Source: Oscillatoria princeps RMCB-10 (GTDB lineage: Bacteria; Cyanobacteriota; Cyanobacteriia; Cyanobacteriales; Oscillatoriaceae). From it: 64,000 bases of DNA. Positions within the stretch are counted from its first letter, which is position 1; each line of letters opens with the position of its first letter. The stretch covers positions 32,646 to 96,645 of the forward strand of contig JAHHHT010000033.1 of NCBI GenBank assembly GCA_019359235.1. The letters run 5' to 3'. The position numbers and the translations under genes are program-made. Shown here piece by piece: positions 1-7,098 of the stretch. The notes beneath the pieces were generated by a model. The model searched no databases, was not told the DNA's origin, and worked only from the letters and a program-made list of their open reading frames with translations.

Positions 1-451
1 CTGTTTCCAGCTTATTTTGCGGAACCCGAATCTGCAGCGAGGCGGTGGGGCGGCTGCTGGGATCTTGGGGTTTGCTATCTTGCAATCCCAGGATGTCTCC
101 CTGCTGTTTTTGGACGATGGCGGAAATTTCTCGAATGCTCTGGTCAATGGATTTGACAAGGAGGTTTAGCTGAGCCTTTTTGATGAGTTGGGGTTGCGAT
201 CGCGGCACTTCTGCAGCGGCTGCCTGCTGGTTAGCCGGCGCAGGTGGAGCCATTGCCGACTTCGATGCCGGTGCAGGGCTATCCATTTTCATGAAACCTA
301 CAGAATATTGGTCTGAGCCACCACCGCAACTCGGCAAAGTCAAGGCAGACAGCAGCCCGAGCAGGGTGAGCGTCAGGAGACGCTCGGTGCCGGTGTTATT
401 GGTTTTGTTGAAGAAATGTTGCGGTTGCTTGGCTTTGAGGTGAGTGTTCAT
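1..451 (-). CDS. DUF4349 domain lipoprotein (5' part only)
   Basis: The minus-strand reading frame starts with ATG at 449-451, preceded by a good Shine-Dalgarno (AGGAGA), and runs off the left edge, so only about 150 N-terminal residues are visible. They show a basic start, a hydrophobic segment (LLTLTLLGLLSALTLPSC) ending in a lipobox-like LPSC, an Ala/Pro-rich spacer, and then the beginning of a DUF4349-type region (KKAQLNLLVKSIDQSIREI and, further on, SLQIRVPQNKLE). Proteins of this family are envelope lipoproteins or membrane proteins with a coiled-coil middle and often a C-terminal membrane segment; their function is unknown. The C-terminal half lies outside the window. The lipoprotein assignment rests on the visible cysteine after the signal segment. 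Confidence 0.75.
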   Translation of the reverse strand, partial: MNTHLKAKQPQHFFNKTNNTGTERLLTLTLLGLLSALTLPSCGGGSDQYSVGFMKMDSPAPASKSAMAPPAPANQQAAAAEVPRSQPQLIKKAQLNLLVKSIDQSIREISAIVQKQQGDILGLQDSKPQDPSSRPTASLQIRVPQNKLET

Positions 452-558
452 GGCGGGTTTCTCCTGAGGAAATTGAGTGGGTTGTGCCCTGCTATATCTA
501 AGTTAACCTGCCGCAGATGGGAGGGGTGCGAGTTGATACAAAAATTGAAACGGCGGCG

Positions 559-591
559 AGAAACCCGGTTTCTTTAAGAAACCGGGTTTCT
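559..591. repeat. Dispersed palindrome pair (AGAAACCCGGTTTCT type)
   Basis: Two head-to-head copies of the 15-base unit AGAAACCCGGTTTCT and its reverse complement, separated by TTAA. The same unit recurs at about 3219, 3270, 5260, 5281, 25053, 25071, 36251 (variant), 63057 and 63110. It falls in the open frame upstream of the likely helicase start, which argues against the longer start at 517. Confidence 0.85.
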
Positions 592-663
592 GCTGCGCAA
601 GCATGCGATCGGGTTATAAACTCAGAGTTAGTACCGGCAAAACATTCGCTCGCCAAGCCAACG

Positions 664-3099
664 ATGCCAAAAGATTCGGACAGGAATGGAACTCCTCCAG
701 AAGCGGAATCGCTCTCACCGGCAGCCTTGCGGGAAGCGGCGCGGAGCTGCATCCGCGACGGACTGCGATCGGGACAGCAGCAAATGGCCGACTGGCAGGG
801 TGGCCCGCTGGCGGTTTCGGCTGTGCCCGGTGCCGGCAAGTCCACCGGCATGGCGGCGGCGGCGGCTTTAGCGATAGCGCGTCACCAGCTGCACCCGCGC
901 CGCCAGCTAGTCGTCGTCACCTTCACCCGCGCTGCCGCGCATAACATAAAAAGCAAAATTCGTCAATACCTGGAGAAGCTGTCTTTACCGCAAATTGGGT
1001 TTGCTGTCCACACGCTGCACGGTTTGGCGCTGAATATTGCCATCCGCCACCAGGATCTGTCGGGTTTGAGTCTGGAGAGTGCGACGCTGGTGACGCCGAA
1101 CCAGAGTCACCGGCTGGTTCGCGCCTGTGTGGAGCAGTGGATTGCAGGCAATCCGCGCCGGTATCAAATGCTGGTGGAGGGGCGGCAATTTGACGGGGAG
1201 GAGACGGAGCGGCTGCGCCGGCAGTCGGTGCTGCGCACGGATGTGCTGCCGAATCTGGCGCTGACTGTGATTCACGAGGCGAAGTCGTCGGGGCTGCAGC
1301 CGCACCAGTTGCGGGAATTGAGCGAGCTGGCAAGGGATGAGTACGAGATTCTGGCGATCGCAGCTGGGCTGTACGAGAATTACGAGAAGTTGCTGCGAAC
1401 GCGCCAGTTTATCGACTACGACGACATGATTTTGGCAGCGCTGCGGGTGCTGGAGAATCAAACCGCCCGCCGGCTGGAACAAGCCAAAGTGTTTGCGGTA
1501 TTTGAAGATGAGGCGCAAGATTCTACGCCGCTGCAAACGAAGCTGCTGGAAATTCTGGCGACTGACCCCGCACAGCCGCACCTCCCCCCCAATCTTATCC
1601 GAGTGGGCGACCCGAATCAAGCGATTAACTCGACGTTTACACCGGCAGATCCGATATATTTTCGCCAGTTTTGCAGGGAGTGCGAGGATCGAGGTCTGCT
1701 GGCGACGATGGATAGAGCCGGTCGCAGCAATCACATTATTATAGATGCGGCTAATTTTGTTCTGGAATGGGTGAATCGGCAGTGGTTAGCGGGGAGTGGG
1801 AATCCCCCCCTCAATCCCCCGGGCGACGGAAGGGGCGAGTGGAACAGCGAACGGGCTCACCCTCACCCCCAACTCCTCTCCCATCAAGGGAGAGGGGAGA
1901 GCGGAGCCAACAGCGAGACACCTTTTCGCGACCAGAAAATTCGAGCGGTTGACGACGGCGATCCCCAACCCGACGCCAACCCGGATCAAGTCGGTCGCGG
2001 TCTGGAAATTTACGCGCCGCGAGATATATTTCAAACTGCAGAACTGATTGGGAAGCGGGTGATTGAGCTGTTTGACGGACATCCCGACCGGTCGGCGGCG
2101 GTGCTGGTGCGGGAAAACCGGCAAGGCGAGTGGCTAGCCGGTGAGCTCAGGCGTCTGTATCAAGACAGGATTAAGGTTTATGAAGTGGGTCAGCAGGAGC
2201 GCCGGTCGCACGTGCCGGCGGAAATTATGGCGCTGCTGCAATTTCTTGACCGCCCCCACTCGCCTGACTATTTGAAAGCCGCTCTCACGGTGTTAGTCGC
2301 TCGCAAGCTGATCCCGGCGCAAGACCTCGACGCTCTCGCTATTTTACCAGAGCAGTTCCTGTATCCGGGACCCCTGGCGCAGCCGCAACCCGAGCCGGTG
2401 CTGCTGGCGCGGCGGTTTTGCTGCAGTTTGCTTCGCGCTCGCCTGGAATTGCCGATCTATAATTTGATTTCGTTTGTGGCTTTGGCGCTGAATTACGACC
2501 AAGCAGAGCTAGCAACGGCTGACAAGTTGGCGGAAAGGGTGGCGCAGCAGACGGCTGGGAATAATTCTATGAGCGCTTTGCTGGCGGTGCTGAGTGAAAT
2601 TGTCAGTTCCGAGCGGTTTGAGCCGGTAGATCCGGATGAGGCGGAGTCGATTTACATTCGTGCCGATCAGCTGACGATTATCACCATGCACAAGGCAAAA
2701 GGGCTGGATTGGGATTATGTTTTCCTGCCCTTTTTGCACGAGCAAACGATTCCGGGGCGTCTGTGGGTTCCGCCGCAGATGCAGTTTCTGGGGGAGTTCA
2801 CGCTGGCGGAGGTGGCGAGAGCGCAAATTCGGGCCAGTTTGCACGGTCAGTATCCTTTGCCAGATGTGGGCGGTGCGTGGGAGCAAGCCGGTTATTTGAA
2901 GACGGCGGAGGAGTACCGGCTGCTGTATGTGGCGATGACGCGGGCGAAGCGCTTGCTCTGGGTTTCGGCTGCTCAGCAAGCTCCTTTTACTTGGAATAAG
3001 CCGAATAATTTGCAGCAGCAAAAACCCTGTCCTGTGGTGCCGGCGCTCAAGAACCGGTTTCCGGAGTCGGTGGTGTTTGTGCCGGCGATGTTGAGGTAG
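664..3099 (+). CDS. UvrD/Rep-family (SF1) ATP-dependent DNA helicase
   Basis: SF1 helicase of about 811 residues. Visible motifs in order, numbered from ATG 664: Walker A AVPGAGKST near residues 53-61, followed by VVTFTRAAA (motif Ia); a Walker B/motif II core FEDEAQD near residue 280; GDPNQAI (motif III); LTIITMHKAKGLDWDYVF (motif V) near 670; and EYRLLYVAMTRAKRLLW (motif VI) near 755. These make an ATP-driven 3'-5' DNA helicase/translocase of repair type. The frame is open back to ATG 517, but the extra 49 codons cross a dispersed palindrome, so 664 is preferred; no convincing ribosome site supports either. An insert of roughly 44 low-complexity residues (1797-1925) is encoded by an intergenic-type repeat and lies outside the catalytic motifs, so activity may persist. 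Confidence 0.88.
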   Translation: MPKDSDRNGTPPEAESLSPAALREAARSCIRDGLRSGQQQMADWQGGPLAVSAVPGAGKSTGMAAAAALAIARHQLHPRRQLVVVTFTRAAAHNIKSKIRQYLEKLSLPQIGFAVHTLHGLALNIAIRHQDLSGLSLESATLVTPNQSHRLVRACVEQWIAGNPRRYQMLVEGRQFDGEETERLRRQSVLRTDVLPNLALTVIHEAKSSGLQPHQLRELSELARDEYEILAIAAGLYENYEKLLRTRQFIDYDDMILAALRVLENQTARRLEQAKVFAVFEDEAQDSTPLQTKLLEILATDPAQPHLPPNLIRVGDPNQAINSTFTPADPIYFRQFCRECEDRGLLATMDRAGRSNHIIIDAANFVLEWVNRQWLAGSGNPPLNPPGDGRGEWNSERAHPHPQLLSHQGRGESGANSETPFRDQKIRAVDDGDPQPDANPDQVGRGLEIYAPRDIFQTAELIGKRVIELFDGHPDRSAAVLVRENRQGEWLAGELRRLYQDRIKVYEVGQQERRSHVPAEIMALLQFLDRPHSPDYLKAALTVLVARKLIPAQDLDALAILPEQFLYPGPLAQPQPEPVLLARRFCCSLLRARLELPIYNLISFVALALNYDQAELATADKLAERVAQQTAGNNSMSALLAVLSEIVSSERFEPVDPDEAESIYIRADQLTIITMHKAKGLDWDYVFLPFLHEQTIPGRLWVPPQMQFLGEFTLAEVARAQIRASLHGQYPLPDVGGAWEQAGYLKTAEEYRLLYVAMTRAKRLLWVSAAQQAPFTWNKPNNLQQQKPCPVVPALKNRFPESVVFVPAMLR
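1797..1925. repeat. Intergenic-type GC-rich repeat inserted in frame in the helicase gene
   Basis: C-rich and G-rich inverted arms (CCCTCACCCCCAACTCCTCT...AGGGAGAGGGGAG) of the same kind as the repeats at 11426, 22717, 24152 and 31062, here inside the helicase frame. They encode a Pro/Gly/Ser/His-rich stretch between WLAGSG and the resumed helicase sequence RDQKIRAV. The length appears to be a multiple of three because the frame continues. Confidence 0.75.
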
Positions 3100-3218
3100 G
3101 TGCTATACTGAGAGCAGGCACCCAGCCGCCCGTTTAGTTTTTTGGGAGTGAAGATTAATGATGTCTAATCTGCCGGTTCAACCAGAACCGTGAGTCGAGG
3201 GGGTTGTCTGGAGGGCTG

Positions 3219-3284
3219 AGAAACCGGGTTTCTGAATAAAGGTTTCTGGAGTGAGGCAAAGTGGGTCGCAGAAACCCGGTTTCT
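3219..3284. repeat. Palindrome pair AGAAACCSGGTTTCT
   Basis: Two copies of the dispersed 15-base palindrome at 3219-3233 and 3270-3284 in the gap after the helicase gene. They could form hairpins, but no T-run follows, so a terminator role is uncertain. Confidence 0.75.
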
Positions 3285-3332
3285 GGGGGATCTCCTAAAA
3301 GCCAGCTGCTGGTTTGGGGGTTGGGATGTTGG

Positions 3333-3363
3333 TATAATTAGGAGAGCCGGTCAGTTCAGGAGG
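3333..3363 (+). promoter_or_regulatory. -10 box and Shine-Dalgarno of the toxin-like gene
   Basis: A perfect TATAAT at 3333-3338 is followed by AGGAGG at 3358-3363. No good -35 box lies 17 bases upstream. Together they place transcription and translation starts just before codon 3370/3373, where the frame has only ATC or ATT as start candidates. Confidence 0.45.
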
Positions 3364-3369
3364 GCATCA

Positions 3370-3840
3370 ATCATTTTTAGTGACAGTGCAGAAGTTGTCG
3401 AAGTTGTAGAACAGGATATAATAGATACGAGCCTGGAAGTAGGCAGCGGTTGTGAGTGGCGCGGAAGTGGAGCCGAACCCCAGTGGGACAATCCTAAATC
3501 CACCAAAGCTTATGACCATATAGCTCGCCATCATGGCCCAAAACTGAAAGCCGATAATTTGAGAGGAAGAGCAGCAGGGACTAATACTGACCAAGGACAG
3601 TGGTTCAATGAGCTGGACTGGGTAAAGGCTGAGAAAGGGGTTCCTAAATATCCGGGCGAGTATATCATCGATTTCAAGCGTCCGATTGGGAGAGTTTATC
3701 ACCCAGATGGAACGATTAGTGAAAACGTGAGCCGCGCCTTTATTCAACGAAATTATGATGGGGCGCTAAATTCTGGCTATCCGATCCTAGATAATCTGAC
3801 GCTCGTTTCATTGAAGAGAAGGAGAGACAGAAATGAGTGA
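3370..3840 (+). CDS. Orphan polymorphic-toxin-tip-like protein (hypothetical)
   Basis: This is an open frame of about 156 codons with no ATG. The strong AGGAGG at 3358-3363 points to ATC 3370 or ATT 3373 as start; the next plausible start, TTG 3559, would remove half the protein. The product has no signal peptide or delivery domain. Its C-terminal part contains YDHIARHHGPKL, GRAAGTNTDQGQWFNELDW, YIIDFKRPIGRVYHPDG and SRAFIQRNYDG. The His/Arg-rich pattern with a later G-x-x-T/GQW block resembles the small nuclease tips at the ends of contact-dependent or polymorphic toxins, but I cannot name a family. The stop overlaps the start of the next gene by 8 bases, a coupling typical of toxin-immunity pairs. 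It could also be the detached tail of a lost large toxin gene. Confidence 0.5.
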   Translation: MIFSDSAEVVEVVEQDIIDTSLEVGSGCEWRGSGAEPQWDNPKSTKAYDHIARHHGPKLKADNLRGRAAGTNTDQGQWFNELDWVKAEKGVPKYPGEYIIDFKRPIGRVYHPDGTISENVSRAFIQRNYDGALNSGYPILDNLTLVSLKRRRDRNE

Positions 3841-4357
3841 AGTGCAAAAAATTGAGATTCGTTTAGGAGAGCTGTGTTTAGAAAACTATGCCGGCCCGCC
3901 AGACGACCCGCTGGGAGAGCTCTCTCATTTTGAGCTGGGACTGCGGCTGTTTTGCTATGAATGCAACCGGCATGTTTTGATAGAAATTGGTGAGGAAAGG
4001 ATTGAGGTATTTTTAGATCCTGATATTTGCATGGTTTTGGAGGGCGACTTGCCCCAACAAATAGCTCAACTCGAACGGGGCAAGGAAATAGAAATGTTTT
4101 TTGCTGAGAGCTGTCACAAACAGGTTCAATTAGTTCCAGAAGGCCATCAAATTAACTGTACGGTTAGGGAGTGGGGATACTCCAGTGGAAAGAAACATTT
4201 TAAACTGGACAAAGAGCAAGTTTTAGGAGTGTTGAGGCGGTTTGTTGAAGAAGTAATGGAAATGGCTGTGGGTGGGGGGTACATCACGCCGGCGGAAAAA
4301 GAAGAGTTTCTCAAACCGATGCAGCAGGAGCCGGTGAGTCAGGAGGTGCTCGCCTGA
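3833..4357 (+). CDS. Probable immunity protein of the preceding toxin-like gene
   Basis: 174 residues, ATG 3833 with AGGAGA just upstream, overlapping the 3' end of the preceding frame by 8 bases. The protein is soluble and acidic, with a beta-rich N-terminal half (IEIRLGELCLENYAGPPDDPL, FCYECNRHVLIEIGEERIEVFL) and a helical C-terminal tail (LGVLRRFVEEVMEMAVGGGYITPAEKEEF). I recognise no named family. Its size, acidity and overlap with a toxin-tip-like gene fit an immunity protein; that role is inferred from context only. Confidence 0.55.
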   Translation: MSEVQKIEIRLGELCLENYAGPPDDPLGELSHFELGLRLFCYECNRHVLIEIGEERIEVFLDPDICMVLEGDLPQQIAQLERGKEIEMFFAESCHKQVQLVPEGHQINCTVREWGYSSGKKHFKLDKEQVLGVLRRFVEEVMEMAVGGGYITPAEKEEFLKPMQQEPVSQEVLA

Positions 4358-4513
4358 ACGCAAGTTGCCCCTGTTTTACTAGGGATGACCAGCCTATTCC
4401 CGTAAACTTGATGCGGAGGAGCCGGCGAAGTGACGCAAGCCATGTGCCGGCACAACCATTCTTTCTTGCTGTTAAAAAAGTTCTCCCTTTAAAATCGGCT
4501 ATATCATAAAAGT

Positions 4514-5227
4514 ATGAGTAATATAAGTGGCATGGCACAGCAACTGCAACCCGAAACCGAAGCAGAAATCATCTACCCCGAAAGCGACGGACAGCCAATG
4601 GCAGACAACACGAAGCAATTCCGCTGGATTGTAACGATCAAGGAAAACCTAGAAATCCTGTTTGCCGCCATCGCCGATGTGTTCGTCGCCGGCGACCTTT
4701 TCTGGTATCCCGTCCGGGGAAGTCTCCACCGGCAAGCGCCCGATGTCATGGTTGTCTTTAACCGACCGAAAGGAGACCGGGGTTCCTACAAGCAGTGGGA
4801 AGAAGAAAACATCCCCCCACAGGTGGTGTTTGAAATCCTCTCCCCTGGCAACACCGTCACAGGGATGACCAAGAAACTCCTGTTTTATCAGCGCTATGGC
4901 GTCGAGGAATATTACATCTATGACCCAGACACAGTGGAACTGACCGGCTTGCTGCGTTCTGGGAACAACGTATTAGAAGAGATTGAGCAGATGAATGGTT
5001 GGGTGAGTCCTCGCTTGGGGATACGATTTGAGCTCAAAGAAGACACCCTGGAAATTTATCGCCCTGACAACCAGCGGTTCCTGACGCCGGTGGAACTGGA
5101 TCAGCTGCGCGAACAGGAGCGCCAGCGGGCTGAGCAAGCACTCGCCCAACTGGCACAGGAGCAACAGCGCTATCAAGCTTTGATAGAGCGATTGCGAGAA
5201 AGGGGGATTGACCCAGAACAGCTGTAA
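4514..5227 (+). CDS. Uma2-family (DUF820) PD-(D/E)XK endonuclease-like protein
   Basis: 237 residues. It has the Uma2 core of the restriction-endonuclease fold: RQAPDVMVVF with the acidic residue D77, then PPQVVFEILSPGNT with E107, followed by the family's KKLLFYQRYGVEEYYIYDP block. A charged Glu/Gln/Arg-rich coiled-coil tail (ELDQLREQERQRAEQALA) ends the protein, as in many cyanobacterial members. These genes occur in many copies per cyanobacterial genome and their biological role is not established. Start options are ATG 4514 and ATG 4532; neither has a clear ribosome site. Its upstream region resembles that of the DUF433 gene (shared GTGCCGGCACAACC and TTAAAAAAGTT blocks). Confidence 0.82.
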   Translation: MSNISGMAQQLQPETEAEIIYPESDGQPMADNTKQFRWIVTIKENLEILFAAIADVFVAGDLFWYPVRGSLHRQAPDVMVVFNRPKGDRGSYKQWEEENIPPQVVFEILSPGNTVTGMTKKLLFYQRYGVEEYYIYDPDTVELTGLLRSGNNVLEEIEQMNGWVSPRLGIRFELKEDTLEIYRPDNQRFLTPVELDQLREQERQRAEQALAQLAQEQQRYQALIERLRERGIDPEQL

Positions 5228-5259
5228 GAGCTGATTTATGAAGAAAAAGTGAAGCCAAA

Positions 5260-5294
5260 AGAAACCGGGTTTCTGGTATTGAAACCCGGTTTCT
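5260..5294. repeat. Palindrome pair AGAAACCSGGTTTCT downstream of the Uma2 gene
   Basis: Opposed copies at 5260-5274 and 5281-5294 form a long hairpin directly after the Uma2 gene. Its position would suit a transcription end, although no U-tract follows. Confidence 0.7.
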
Positions 5295-5326
5295 TACCCT
5301 GTCTGACCTCTTGCATCTAGACTCGA

Positions 5327-5378
5327 TATCGCAGTATCTACTTAGGTTAGGACGTAGGACAGGCGTCTCGCCTGTCCC
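5327..5378 (+). repeat. Solo left end of the 155-bp MITE-like element
   Basis: About 52 bases nearly match the left end and adjoining hairpin of the element at 8260-8414, including CTTAGGTTAGGACGTAGGAC and the palindrome GGACAGGCGTCTCGCCTGTCC (quoted here in meaning only). The right inverted end is not present, so this is a partial copy. Confidence 0.7.
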
Positions 5379-5464
5379 TATCTGACCCTCTCTTGGCGGA
5401 GCGGAGGTCGAGGGTTTGCACTCACAATAAGATGTGCCGGCACAACCCTTATCTCTTGCTTCTT

Positions 5465-5555
5465 CAGGACTTACGCTTGCGCCACTATCTGTAGGGTGGG
5501 TTAGCGATAGCGTAACCCACCCCACACCACATTAAGAGTCGCTGCGTAAGTCCTG
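5465..5555. mobile_element. 91-bp MITE with 12-bp terminal inverted repeats
   Basis: Perfect 12-base terminal inverted repeats, CAGGACTTACGC and GCGTAAGTCCTG, bound a 91-base element with no coding capacity. Inside is a second hairpin, GTGGGTTAGCGATAGCGTAACCCAC in shape, loop around 5515. The flanks are TTCTT on both sides, consistent with a 5-base target duplication. The related region upstream of 4514 lacks the element, so the empty site can be reconstructed. Confidence 0.85.
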
Positions 5556-5558
5556 TTC

Positions 5559-5587
5559 TTGTTAAAAAGTTATGGCTGTGATATGAT
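5559..5587 (+). promoter_or_regulatory. Putative promoter of the DUF433 gene
   Basis: TTGTTA at 5559-5564, a 17-base spacer and TATGAT at 5582-5587 match the sigma-70 layout. The MITE ends at 5555, only 3 bases before the -35 box, so the insertion changed everything upstream of this promoter. Confidence 0.55.
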
Positions 5588-5637
5588 CTGAGGGGACAGT
5601 ATAAAAGCCGGCTGCTGAGGGGAGGAAATTAAGAGTT

Positions 5638-5868
5638 ATGTTGGAGCGCATCACGTTTGACCCGCAGATAATGGGGGGACGCGCCTGCATTCGGGGGATG
5701 CGGATTACGGTCTCCCTGGTGGTGAATCTGATGGCCAATGGCATGAGCGTTGATGAGATTCTCAGGGAGTATCCCAGCTTAGAAGCTGAAGATTGCCGGT
5801 GGGCGCTTCAGTATGCGGCATTTTTGGCGAGTGAGGAAATTCGTCCGCTAACAGGGAGCCGTCCATGA
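5638..5868 (+). CDS. DUF433 family antitoxin-like protein
   Basis: 76 residues with the standard DUF433 pattern: RITFDPQIMGGRACIRGMRI, then VSLVVNLMANGMSVDEILREYPSLEAEDCRWAL. The fold is a small winged/HTH-like DNA-binding protein. In cyanobacteria such genes are usually followed directly by a DUF5615 PIN-like toxin gene, and the pair is treated as a toxin-antitoxin module. Here the next gene is only a remnant (5865-5980), starting with ATGA overlap exactly where the toxin should start. A GGGGAGGA Shine-Dalgarno stretch lies upstream of ATG 5638. The antitoxin is therefore intact but orphaned. Confidence 0.85.
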   Translation: MLERITFDPQIMGGRACIRGMRITVSLVVNLMANGMSVDEILREYPSLEAEDCRWALQYAAFLASEEIRPLTGSRP

Positions 5869-5980
5869 GATGTCTTGCGGATATGAGTACGAGCGAGAAT
5901 TAACTTCTGGGGCGATTGTGATAGTAGAAGACACGCGCTACCGACTGCGCCGGCTGCCAATTCAACCGGCTGGAGATTAG
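5865..5980 (+). pseudogene. Remnant of a DUF5615 (PIN-like) toxin gene with internal deletion
   Basis: The ATG at 5865 overlaps the DUF433 stop (ATGA) and encodes MRCLADMSTSEN before a stop at 5901; MR-x-LADM is the family's N-terminal signature. In another frame, from about 5888 to the TAG at 5978-5980, the sequence reads RELTSGAIVIVEDTRYRLRR followed by LPIQPAGD, which is the family's C-terminal signature. The roughly 75-80 central residues, including the catalytic acidic residues, are missing and the two parts are in different frames. This is direct evidence of a frame-shifting internal deletion. Confidence 0.75.
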
Positions 5981-6110
5981 ACATTGCCGGCAGCGCGGCT
6001 AGTATGGAGAGGTGGTAAAATTAAAGGTGGGCAGCGCCCACCCTGCGCTCATGTCCGGAATCTTGAAATCTGGACATTTTAAAATTAGATGCGTTTGACC
6101 GGGCTACTTG

Positions 6111-6668
6111 TTAGGGTTTATAACCTCTCGAACCGTCACCATTAATATCGTGTCCTTGGCATGGGCCAAGCCAACATCCTACAGGCTCTCGACTTCCGTC
6201 ATACCAGACATCCCCACCATTATAGGTAGTCACTATTCCTAAACTGCCATTTGTAACTAGCCCGTTCAGTTCTGTGTTTACTTCATTAAACCCTGCCGTC
6301 ATTCCAGCTCCTACTACAGGAATAAACGGAAGAAGAACGCTGTTGATTTTCTGGAAAACTGAGCCAGCTGTAATAGCCCCGGTATCTACTGAACCCTTCA
6401 GCATTGCAAACGATGTTTTACCATAACGCCCATCGGCATCCTTAGTACATGAACTCTCTTTCCAGTTACAGCAAGCGTTATCTTTTGGAGGAATCACTTT
6501 TTTGAAAGAGCGAGGGCTAATTGGTAATTGAAGTGCAGAAATAGTCTCGTTTGACTCGTTATAAACACAGTAGGCGTGCGCGGCTTTAGCTGTAAACAGA
6601 AAGCTGCCAGATACCAACAAAATTACCAAAATACCTGACATTAAAATTTTGGAGAGCATCTTTTTCAT
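6111..6668 (-). CDS. Secreted Cys-containing hypothetical protein
   Basis: 185 residues with a clear Sec signal peptide (MKKMLSK, then GILVILLVSGSFLF, then AKAAHA before YCVYNE). The mature part has a Cys pattern CVYNES...ACCNWKESSC...GCWLGPC, which suggests disulfides and an extracytoplasmic location. I do not recognise a family with confidence; the opening CVYN-E and the CC-x-W motif recall small secreted proteins of unknown function seen in bacteria and fungi. The gene is more A+T-rich than its neighbours, a possible sign of transfer. ATG 6666-6668 opens the frame; a second ATG three codons on is equally possible. No strong ribosome site is visible. Confidence 0.65.
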   Translation of the reverse strand: MKKMLSKILMSGILVILLVSGSFLFTAKAAHAYCVYNESNETISALQLPISPRSFKKVIPPKDNACCNWKESSCTKDADGRYGKTSFAMLKGSVDTGAITAGSVFQKINSVLLPFIPVVGAGMTAGFNEVNTELNGLVTNGSLGIVTTYNGGDVWYDGSREPVGCWLGPCQGHDINGDGSRGYKP

Positions 6669-6785
6669 TTGCGTGTTACTACAGGAAGTAAGGTTTACAA
6701 TCGCTTGGTTGTTACCAAACGACTTTGTTTATTTGAGTACACTCAATTCCGCAACTGTAACAGCCTTGGAATATTAAGGGGTTTA

Positions 6786-6878
6786 GTGACATCCACACAA
6801 GAGCAGTTTTCCCAAGCTGCAAAGGACTGGGACTTGGAAACTGAGATACGCTCTAGCCGTGCTATAGTCAGATACTAG
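6786..6878 (+). pseudogene. Truncated copy of the 5' end of the HTH gene at 7099
   Basis: A GTG-started frame encodes EQFSQAAKDWDLETE, nearly the same as the N-terminus of the 7099 gene (ELFAQAAKDWDLDTL), and the DNA shares GCTGCAAAGGACTGGGACTT exactly. After about 20 codons homology stops and the frame ends at TAG 6876-6878. It is a partial tandem duplication or the remains of a paralogue. Confidence 0.65.
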
Positions 6879-7098
6879 CGGTGTCACAAATCGAACTTGT
6901 GAGGCTAGGGGAAATCCCACGCCCACCGGCTCGACCCCTCACAGCGTCCCAGCCTCCGAATGCCTGAATCCTGGCCCATTCAGCCTGTCCGCTCGCTTGG
7001 TTACATTAATCGTAAGCTAGCCACAACCGGCATGACAACTAGCCGGCACTAGCAAACACATTATAATTCCATTAGTAATTTTATCAAGACTACCGGCA
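6879..7098. other. Intergenic region before the HTH gene
   Basis: 220 bases with no gene seen. A small stem, CACAAATCGAACTTGTG, stands at 6886-6902. A -10-like TATAAT at 7062-7067 could serve the next gene, but no matching -35 box is present. Confidence 0.4.

Noticed and set aside
985..1734. Minus-strand open frame of 249 codons inside the helicase gene
   Set aside because: The plus strand has unmistakable helicase motifs; the minus frame has none.
6881..6910. tRNA-like T-arm (GTTCGAT in a short stem) on the minus strand
   Set aside because: No acceptor, D or anticodon stems can be matched around it.
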